From CALVUJ01 sp045119835 (lineage in GTDB: Bacteria > Bacillota_I > Bacilli_A > RFN20 > DUOF01), in assembly GCA_045119835.1 (NCBI GenBank), contig JBGVED010000012.1, positions 1-55,699 of the forward strand: a stretch of DNA of 55,699 bases, read 5' to 3'. A model generated the notes under the pieces. The model made no database searches. It saw only the letters and a program-made list of their open reading frames with translations, and had not been told where the DNA came from. Below are positions 26,838-38,800 of the stretch, one piece after another. The position numbers and the translations under genes were made by a program. The stretch's first letter is position 1. The number at the start of each line of letters is the position of its first letter.

Positions 26838-29800
26838 TATTTTCTTTTTTTGCTTACTAGGTTAAAATAACAAACCGCTAAACTAGCAATTAATGCTCCT
26901 ACAAGTAAAATTATATAACTATAATTATTTACTTTTTCATTGCTTACAATTGGTGGTGTTTCCTCAATTGTAATAGTTAATTTAATAGGTGTGGATTCAA
27001 TTAATTCACTTTCACCATTCTTGTTGTAATGCATATATCTTAAGTTATATGTAATCTCATATACTCCTGGATTGGCTGTTGTAAATAAGCCATACATATC
27101 TTCTTTATATTTTTTATCATTTACAACTAACTCTCCATTATAGTAAATAGTTTGAGTTAAGAATTGTTTTTTATCGTCCGCCATTAATTGAATACTACTC
27201 AACACATCTTCTACATTTTCACCTTGTTCAACAGTTAAGCTATATGTAGTGTCATCTATTTGATTTACTACATTTGCTATCCCTGGTTCTTGTGGAGTAA
27301 CTATTCCAATGTCTGGAACTAAATCAACATACAACACTCCTCTTGACAAGTATACTGATTCATTTCCCGCTTTATCATATACAATATAAACTATTGTGTA
27401 TGAATAATCCTCTACATATGTGGTTGGATTTTTAATAATTGAGGAAATGTTATTTTCCGCATCTTTATAATCTTGCGCATCTTGGTTAGTATGCGTTGGT
27501 ATTTTTTCTGATAAATCAGCTTTACTCATATTGTCGCTTTCATCAAAACTATAAATGATATACGTTCTATTTAACGCTCCAATACTTCTTATATCTGTTT
27601 CTCCATTAACACCATTCATTAGATATGAGTCGTTTCCAAGACCACTGCTAGTAGTTGCAGTAGTTGACAAAGCTTCTGACAAGCCATCATGGTAATTTGT
27701 CCAAATAGTTACATTTTCTCCTAAAGCATGCATTTTATTATTTATAAATTCAGAATGCACTAATGAGAAACCGAATGGATTTGCAGCTGTTATTGCTGAT
27801 GCCGCTGTTTCTTTTGTTGAGTTATTGGCCTTATCATTTGCTTTAGCATATTCTTCTTTGTACCCAACTGTACACAATGTATCGCAACCATATTCATGGA
27901 CATACATTTTTTCTCCAAACAATGTAACTGTTGGACTAGTTCTATCTAAATAAGCTATTCTTCTATCTTTATAATACTTATACCCTGTTTCATCTGAATC
28001 TTCTCCATACAACAACTTAGATAGCTTGTTTGCCATTATTTCATCATTACTTGATGCATCACTTAAATTCCATCCACCTTGAGTACCAGTGGAATCACTA
28101 AATTCATAATAAGTTTTAGTTCCATATTCTGTTCCAATATAAGTATTAGTAGTGTTATCCTTATATGTTTTAATTATATAACTTGCTTCTATAGCTGTAG
28201 AGATGCTATCAAGTTTTACACCATTATCTACCGCTTTAATTAGTATTTCCCTGCTTCCTTCAGCATTAAGAGCAACAATCGTTGTGTTACCGTCGCTACT
28301 TCTACCATCTCTTTCTCTATTATACAAATGCCATGTTATACCATTATCTCTAGAATAATAATGATCCCATTGAGAGTAATAGTCTGTTTTATTTGGCACA
28401 ATATTGGTTTCTGTATAAGAGTTATCACTACCTCCTGTAATAGTCATGTAAATACCATTTGCAGAATTACTCCATCCGTATGTTTTTAATGCCGTTGCTT
28501 TTTTACCTTTTTCTATTTTTACATATCTACCATAATCGTCTTTTTCATATCCTCCGCTAGTTTTAGAATACTTTTGGATCTCATCATATTTTGTTAAGCC
28601 GCCATCGCCAACATCTACATATGCTCCATTTTCTGCAGGTTCTCCACTGTTGTTATATCTTAATAGTGTACTTACATGAATATATGTATCTTCTGCAACT
28701 AACCAATTATTTTCATCAGAACAATCTATAGCACCTTTACCATCTATTCCAGTCACACAGCTCACTTTTCCATTATAGAAATTAATTGTTCCTACTACAG
28801 GTTTAGTTGTATCAACTATGTGAAGTGTTCCTACATTATTTGAACCCGTTTGCAAAGCTCCATTTTGATCATACATATTTCCGTCACTTACATTTCCCGC
28901 GTTATCCATTACATAGAAATGAACTTTATAATTACCAACTTTGCTACTATGGAATGTTCCATTTGTTCCTACATCTTCAATTATAATATACCAATACTTA
29001 TTAAAGTGTTTATCTAGTTTTTGATTGTTTCTAAATTCACCTTCATCATAAGCTGTAACTCCAAACCAACTAACAAGTGTATTTATCATTTGTTGAATGC
29101 TGTTTGGGCCCTCATTTTTTATTTCATCTGTATTTTCGATAACAAATGGGAATGCATCTTTGTTCCATGCTTTAGGGCTATTGTAAGCAATACCTTCAAA
29201 ATCTGTTTTTAACTTACCATACATTCTTTCTAAATAGTAAGAAGTTGTACATTCTCCTTCTCCTTGTGCGCAATTTGGATATGTTGGTAATACTCCATTT
29301 GTTGCTGCTTCTCCTCGTATAATTAAGGCTTTGTTACTTACATCATCTAGCCAATCTAAAATTGGTTCTCCCTCTACTAATTCTGTCTTTCCTAAAATAC
29401 TAATACCATTAGCTAGACCTGTTATAGTACAATCGCTATATGTTGTTGTACCCTTTAGTGCAACACACTCATATAAATAATCACCTACTGCACTAGCTTC
29501 AATATAAATATCGCTTCTATTTACATCTACTACCGGTCTTTTTCCATCCTCTTCTATTCTTAATGCTCCTGGATAGAATGTAACACTATAGTTAGTTACT
29601 TCATAAAGATTTGAACCAGTTGTGCCATTTGCATGTGTTATAACTAAATCATTTCTAACAATTGGCACAAAACCTGTTTTGTTTGTTAACACTTTGGAAG
29701 TCTCGGTTACAAGTTCACTATCGCAATAGCTTGTTGTTATGCCGCTTGACCATATTGAGTCATAATCATTAATTATTTTATTACAATACGCAACTCCCCC

Positions 29801-32800
29801 TACAAGTTTATCACCTGTTCTTACAGGAGTTGGTTGAGTACCCCAAACAACTTTACCATAAGAAGAGTTTCCATAAACAGCATCTTTTCTATTAGCTGTA
29901 ACTCCAATTCCTTTAAACAGATTATAATTTAAATCAATTTCGTTATCTATTGTTGGCAAGCTTGGAGCTTGTGTATTTTGTGAAACATAGTAAATTTCTC
30001 CGCCCTCAGAAAAATATTTTGTATTAACTGCTATTGCAACTTCTTTTTGCTTTATAGTTAATGTTGCTGTTGGTTTAAGCATTTTGTCATATTCTTTTGA
30101 ACCTTCTGCAGCCTCTCTAGTTGTAGATTGGTGATTAGTTGCAAATATATTATTAGAAGTAATGACGCTTCCATTACTATCTATTACAACAACAAAGTAG
30201 TTAGGATTATATCCAAAATATTCATTATAATAATATTTAGATATAGTTGAATCTAATGTATATGTTGCTTTTGCTCTCATAAGGTTGGCATAATTATCTT
30301 TTGTGATATTATCTATTGTTGTGGAATATCCATATAATCTTAAATGATATACTCCAACATCTTCACACAAACCATATCTATCGCCATTGTACAAGCAGTT
30401 ATCTGCATTAATATTTTTCTCATCTCTTCCTACATACACTCCTAAATCACTAGTATATCCATCATCCATACTACCAGATGCTGTGTAATAGTATGTTATA
30501 CCATTAATAACACTCGCGGTTCCTATACCTGTAGCATAACCTCCATTTTGCAAGTATAATGTTCCATTATTATAAGATACACCATCAACTGTATAATTAT
30601 TTATAATAGAAGTTATATCAGTGTCTCCTGCAAAAGAAGTAATCGTATAATTGTTCTTTAAATACTTATTGGAACCTTTTAAAACATTCGCTTCTAAAGC
30701 ACATTCCACACTATCTCCATCACAGCTAATCACATCTGTTGATTGTCCATATGTTTTTTCAATATTTTCCACATCAACACCTATAGGCCTAGGAATGATT
30801 GTATATTTTATTGTTTCTATAACATTCAAATTATAGTTTTGATTTCCCCACTGATTAACTGCTGCATACATACCACTTACAATATTATAAGTTCCTGCTC
30901 CTTGAGCATAGTTTTCAACATAAAGATATCCAAGAAGAATTCTACTTGTTGAGCCATAACTTAGTAGTCCATTATTTAAACCAAGACCAGCAGGCAAATT
31001 TGCACCAAATTTGTCATAGAATCTTATTTCAACTCCGCTACTTTGAGGAAGGGCTTGACTAACGCTAATATCTTCATTGCCATTTTTTGTAGGAACTTGA
31101 CTCTTACCATAATTTAGATTAGTAGCTGTACCTCCATTTTCGCCATAAGCAAATCCATCTAGAAGGACTACATCTCCATATTTTAATTCAATATAAGTTC
31201 CTGCTGCATCCTCAACAAAATTATTACCATTTTGAACATAACGTTTTAAAGCATTTAATAATACAACCGTTCCTCCTGATTCAACACTAATTATATTAGA
31301 ATTATATTTAGCAAAATAATTAGATGCTACTGTATATGATGTTTTTACTGAGAATGTTAATTCTTTATCTCTTTCTCCATATATTTTGTATTGTCCATCT
31401 TGACTAGTTCCATTTATTGTTGTTTCAGAAGACTTAGCATCTGGAGTAACTGTAGTATTTGCTTTAGATATCGTATACTTATATTCTTTACTATCATCTA
31501 GTTTAATGTCATAGTTTCCTGTTTGATCTTTTAAATCACCAAGAGTAATAGTGTATATTCCAACGTTTCTATTATATCTGGATTTAGTATTTGAAATAAC
31601 TCTATTTAAAGCACTTCTTCCTTCATCTGTTTCTGAAGAATAGTTATCTCCAAAGACAAAGTTTTTAACAGTAAGGCCATTAAGCCCCTTATCATAATCA
31701 ACTAAAGCATTATTATAGGAACTTGTACTCTTATTTGTCTTACTATCGTATTCATCTATTCGGTCATTAACATTGAAGCAATCTCCGTTTTCTTTATTTT
31801 TTATATTGTCTAAATCATTGTTATAGTAATTTATATTACGTAAACACACTCCATCTTCTCCACTTCCATGAACTAATCCATAGGTTGCGTTAGCTCCAGA
31901 AGTAGAATCTACAGAATCTTTATATGTTATTGTTGGTATTAATACATCATGATAATTACCATATACAAACCCTTGATTATCATCTGGAGTTATAATTATC
32001 TTTCTTGGAGTTATATTAACATAACCAGTTTCATAACTTATTTGATAGTTGTATCCAGGTTTTGCATTATCGCTTTGATCAATATATGCTAATGTTTCAT
32101 AAACCGTTTTATCATAAGTGCTATTATCTTCTTTTTTTAGAGTAATTGTTTTACAAGTTAATGTTTTTGTAAACTCATTTCCATCCTCGTTAGAACCATC
32201 TCCAAAGAAGAATCCGTTTTCTAATCTAACTCCAACATTACTAGATTTATCTATTACTGTTTCACAAGAAACATTTTCTCCTAGTACCCTTACAAATCTT
32301 ACTATAAACTCTTCTTTAAATGACTCTTGATTCAGAATTCCTGAATTCATATATATATTTTGATGATTATCACTTAGTCCGTGGTCATCTCTAACAACAC
32401 CCTCTTTATCAACACAAAGCATATTTTCAAAATCAAAATTCTCATTTGGTGAACACACTAATATATTGTAATCAGCCACATCATCTTCGTCGCCATAGAT
32501 TTTACTAAAGCTAACAAAAGCAACTTTGATTTGCCTAAATACGATTTCATATTTCACTTCTTTTTCTTCGCCATTGTAAGTTGTGGTTGTTGTTCCATCA
32601 ACTTGAACTGCATCTCCACTTTCATTATAGAAATTAACTGTATAATTTAAATCTCCATAACTATTGGTAAGCGCTACAGTTCCTCCATGAGTTTGATAAG
32701 CATAATCATAATATCCTCTTATATCATCTGTTGTAGGTGTAGCGCCCCCCATACCTTTTCTTGATATTTTTCCACTTAGAACATCACTTTGAACATCATC

Positions 32801-35800
32801 TCTATCTCCTAACGCATTCCATGGAGCTTTAGCAAGTGAATTATATTTTGTATAGTATCTAGTTAGTCCATAATTTATTAACGAACTTGTATTTGCGTCT
32901 GTATCTGTATTGGCATCAACTTGTGCTTGTGAACAGAATCCATAATAAACATCTTTATTTATTTTAGTTCCATTTACTTCAACATAATCATCATCATTAA
33001 TAAAAGTATCCATATTATGATCTCCACACATGAATATAGCTTCATTACTAGGGGGATTGCTATACATATCTGCTTCACCATAAATCTTTTGATCGTAATT
33101 TGTGTAAACATAAACTTTTCTTTTAACGATTTCAAATGTTAATTCTTCTGGGAAAGCGCCTAACTCTGTCAAATATTTTTGTGCTTGTTCGTCATCCGCA
33201 TTACTATTATCTGTTTTTAGTTCAAAAACATTTGTTCCATAATAATCTATAACATAGTTTTTGCAAGCAAATGAATAAGCCGTTCCACTACCCGGATTGT
33301 TATTTACATCACAGGCATTGTTATATAAAGCTCCTCCTGAAAGATTTTCAGTAGCATCGACATCCCCTAAAGTTATAACATACTTACCAACATTTTGAGC
33401 TTGATATGTTTTGCTTATTCCTTTTTGAGCACTAATTGAAGCTGTTACATAACTAGACATTTTTATTCCTTGAGCACTTCCGCCTTCTCCGCTAAAATAT
33501 TCTGCCCATGGGATTCTATATAATGTTCCTGCATTTAATGCTGATGATTTTACACCATACGCTAAGATAGTAGGTCTAGAAGTTCCGATAACCTCATACG
33601 AATCGCTTGATGTATAATTAAATCCATTTCTCGCTATTTGATAATCTTTATCTCCGCTTACTGTATATTTATATCCTAAATCATAGTAGTCTCCATCTGT
33701 TTCTACACAATTAGAGCCATAACCGTCATCATAATCATACTCGCCAAGCAAAGTATCTATATCAGATTTAGTTTTGTATGTGTTGTATGCACATCCATAC
33801 ATCTTAGCTTGATTTGGAGCAACTGTTATAGTTAATTTTGCCGGTGTTATATAAACATACCCATTTATTGTTAAAGGAACTGTAAATGTCATTGTTGAAA
33901 CAATTGGGTCTTCTTCACCAACAAGATTAAATTTATATTCTCTAGTTTCTTCTTCTATAACATAGTTATTTATATTTACATTTTTAAGGACAACACAACT
34001 ACTTGAATCAGTATTGTAGTCATCTACAGTACATGCATTATCTACAACAAACAAATTGTATTGTATTGTTGAAACAGTTCCCTTACTAATTGTGTGAGTT
34101 CCTGCTTTTTCTTGCAATCCATACTCATCGTGCTCATTAGAGCCATTTCTGCTACGAAGTGGTCTACCAGCGAAGTTATCTTTTATTGTATCTTTAAAAT
34201 CTAAACCTTCTACTCTAAATCCATATATGTTTTTCTCACTATTTTCAAAATCTGTGGCTGTATTACTACATCTTGTATCCACCAATGTTGTAGCACCTTT
34301 TAAGAAATCATAATCCGATAAACAAGAATCAGCAAAGCTTGCAAATGAGTTATATTGATTATTTGTTCCATATCCACTATAGTACTTATCACCATATTCT
34401 TTTGTATAACTAGTTATAACAACTTGAACAGGAAGAGATTTAATAGTTAATGTTCCGCCTAAATATTCATACTTATAGTTTCTTTTTTGACCTTCATTTA
34501 TATCTGAGTAAATGTAATAAGCTCCTGCTGGTATTGCTTTATCCGAATCAGCATAATAGCCATTTGTTTGTCCAGAAACTAAGTCATGCATTTTAAATGT
34601 TAATCCAACGTTTTCCCATGAATCACCTGCTGTTAAACCATAATTAGGATTGTTTGTACAACCACCATTTCCTCCATTATCATTCAAATCCGCTTTTACC
34701 ATACTGTCTTTATCTTGATAACACAAGAAGATATATCCTTCTGGTTGGTGTTCATTTTTTATTCTATCAAACAAATTAGTTTTATAGAAATTGTATCTTT
34801 TACCATATTGTATGTTCCAGTTTTCTGGATAGGTAATTGTTTCTAACGCGCTATTAAATTCTAGTATAATTTCTCTACGATATATTTGAAAAGAAATTTT
34901 ATAAATTTTTTCTTCATCGTTTTCATCATAACAAGTTTCATAAACATCCGAATCTATACAAGCTTCTCCATTTGATTGATACACAAAATCCATATAAACA
35001 TCTTTTGAAGTAGTTCCTGTTACAATTTGTGACGTTGCTTCATGATCTTCTGTTTTAGTTTGATATGTATATCCATCTGAATTTGTATAATAAGGATTGA
35101 AAATTAAATCATAATTTTTACAATATGATGTTTGTCCATCCACTCCTGTAATAATATGTCCAGTTTCATCATATGTACAATGTTTATTTCCATTTGTTAT
35201 TACGGCAATCTCACTAAGCTCAGTGGTACTAGCACTTACTCCAACATTAGCATCTTTAGCTAGTGATTTATATAAATACCATCCACCATTATTTCCATCT
35301 TCTCTATAAAGTTTAGCAGAGCCTGCAATTGAATTAGCATCTGTATTTCTAAGAAGAGAATATGTTTCATTAGTCTTAAGACCCGTTAAGACAACTTCTT
35401 CTCCTGTGTTAGTATCTGTATGAACTAATTTCCAACTATCTCTTGTTTCTGATGTATTAGCTGGCAATAAAGCAACATCACTAGAATCATTATCACCGCT
35501 TGTATACACATCACTGTTTTTAGTATAACCATTAAATGTATTATCTTGAGTTCTTGCAAATTCTTTTAATCCATATAATATTATCTCCCATGGATTTGGC
35601 TCTGGCACATCATTATGGTTATATTCTCTTCTTTGTCCAGGAGCGGCTTGAATAACCAAGTCTATTGAATCAATTATATAATTTGCACCAATGTAATCTA
35701 TTACATAGTTAGCAAAATTATTGTTTCTAGCATCAGTTGTAACATTCATCGTTTTTCCTGAAGCTGTTTTATTAGTTTCTATGTATAAAGCACGACTCTT

Positions 35801-38800
35801 TATATAATCATCGTTTAATACCAAAATACCATTGTTATATTCGTAGGTAGCAGGGTCACTAAATACTACAGTATCACTCATATTTATAGTATCTTCGCAA
35901 TTTAAATACATGTTATTAATTGTTTCTAATTTATTATCATTATTAGTTTTACCACGATAATTACATATTTTATATAAACCTACATCCTCACCAATTTGTC
36001 TTCTAAGAACACCTAGAATAACAGAAGATGTATCCTTGTATTGGCCGCCATCAGCAATATCATTCATTAACCCCGTCACAGAAGCTATACCATTTAAATA
36101 GTCATTTGATGAATCATTATTATATTTGTCCGAGCCAACATCTTTTGAACCATAATATTTACTAGCCCCTGATGCGGTTACTTGTATAACAACTTGTTTG
36201 ATGGTAAATTTAACATTACTTTCTGCCAAATTGTCATCATCTGTAAATATATTTGTACTATTTATGCTGTTGTCGCTTCCATCCAGCCTATTTTCATCAT
36301 TTCTATAAAATGGATGAATTTTAACAATATAATCATCATCTTGTTGTGTTGGGTCATCATTTAAAACAATGTTTAATGTTCCTAAAATTATTTCATACAA
36401 CCCAACGTAGTTGTTTTCTACACCAATAGTTTCATCTTCATCTGCATAAATTTCTTTTTCTTTATTGTACCATGAACTTTCAAGTCTACTAAGCGCTCCT
36501 TTAAAATCAGAATTAGTGTTTAACTGGAATACTTTCTTTTTATCATCTACTGAACCTTCACCGTTCGTTGTACAATAAGCTTCAACAAATATTTCTCCAT
36601 CATTAGCATATGGATTTTCCGAAAATCTTATTTCAGAGTTAGTGCCCGAATCATCGTAGATGTAAACACAATACTCGAATGTCACATCATCGCTACCATA
36701 ATACTTTTCATTTGCTTTAGGTTCAATTAGAACAATCTTTTTATCCACATAGTAAGAAACAAGTAGTGTTAATGTATTTCCAGCTTCATCTGTTATAACT
36801 ATTTTAACATCATAATAACCCGTCTTGTTAGGTACAAATGTTGAAGAACTTAGATCAATCCATTGCACCTCGTTATTAGCATCCAAGAAATCAGACTCAA
36901 AATAAAGTTTCACGTGAGAGATATCGTTAATTGTATTGGCAAATTGAAGTCCATCTTTAACAGCTGCATCATAAACATTATCTTCGAAATTATATTTATT
37001 ATCTGCACTTAAGGTATTATTCAAATCAATGTTATAACAATTTAAAATATTTACTATAGTTTGATTTTTGCCATTACCTATTTCTTGACCAATTTCCATT
37101 CTACATTTAGTTCCTATGTTACTACCTTTAACAAGTTTAGTTTGATCAACAACTTCAGTTCCACCTTCTCCAGTTGTATAATGCAATCTAAAACCTGAAA
37201 CAGTAGTATCTATAACATCAACATAAATTCTTGCGCTTCCTATATTACCAACTATATCTTCTGCTTTAAATTCTACAATGAAGTCTACACCATGATCTAA
37301 ATAATAATTTACACAATCAAGCTTATTTGTATATCCAGCATAATCCGTTCCTAAATCTTGTATTTGCTCACAAACCGTACTAGCTCCATCAAAGTGATAA
37401 TAATTTATTTCTTTAAACACGAAGTTTCCATTAACTAATTTCAAACCATTTGAGTTGTTTTTTAAATTTGTTAGAATCGTTGCAATTGAATTATCGAACC
37501 CCTCTACGGAATATAAATTAGTTGCTCCTAAATAAGTAGAGAACAAACTATCTGCTTTTGTTGTATCATAGTAATTCGCATATTCTTTTACAATTACCTT
37601 CGATAAAGTTATTGCATCTGCATCTGTGAATGCTTTATCTATGTTTCTTCCGCCATCTCTATTGTATGGATAATAAATTTTTTCATCAATAATTTTAGCA
37701 GTTTCTGTTTGAACATCAACTCTTCCGTCATACTCATAACTACGTTCTGCATTTTCATCACCAGTTATACCTAACGCTTTATAATACTCATAACTATTTA
37801 TTTCAAACGATTTTAATGTTGTGGCAGCATTTATAGTTTCATGCCCAAATGTTATTTCTGGAGCTTTTTTATCAATACCATAAATTTCTACTCTTGGATT
37901 TCGATATTCTTCTTGAAGTAAATCACCACCAATTCCCCAAGTGTTATTTCCAAATTTATCTTCAACATAGAATCTATATCTTCCATTAACTCCTACATAC
38001 ATAGAAAATACGTTTGCTGCATCTCCATCAACCCCAAAGCCTGCTACACCAAATCCACTTTCTAAATTTTTCATTTCGGCATAATATTCTTGAATAGTCA
38101 CCCCTGAGCAATTTACATTTTGAGATAAAGATGCATTACAATATAAGTAAATTGAATCACCTGATCTATTTGTTTCTGCACCATAGTTGTTTCCTGTATT
38201 TTTAACCGCATCATATGCATCTATGTCAATATCATTTTCAATTTTAACATTAACTCTCCAATATCTAACTAGTGCAACTTGGTCAGCACCTAAATCAATT
38301 ATATCTGAACATTTTTCATTTAAGCAAATCCCATACTCGAAGTGAGTTTCAGTGGTCATTTTAAGAGATACTTTTTCAGATTCATTTGTATATGTTTCAT
38401 TAGCGCCATATCCTTTATCTGTCGAGTTTCCTTTTTGAATTTCAACTATTATAGCCCTGTTTTTAACATTTGCCACATTTTGTTTTACTTCCTTTATATT
38501 TCCAAAGATATCTTTAATGTAATAGACATACGCTCCTATTGAGTCTACCTTTGTTTCAATACAGTCAATTTCATTAGCTGCAAAATAATTATTTAAGAAG
38601 TATGTGTAGTTTCCATCGTTATCATCGTTATAGAAGAATTCTGTTCTTGCCTTTGAATCACTACCACTTATTGGGTCCTTGAAATTTGTATACATATAAG
38701 TTTTTGTTGAGGCTGTTACAGTTGTTGCTGGAGTAACATCTCCATTTGCTGCCTCATCAAAATAGTTTATTGCATATACTGTACTATTATCTACTACATC

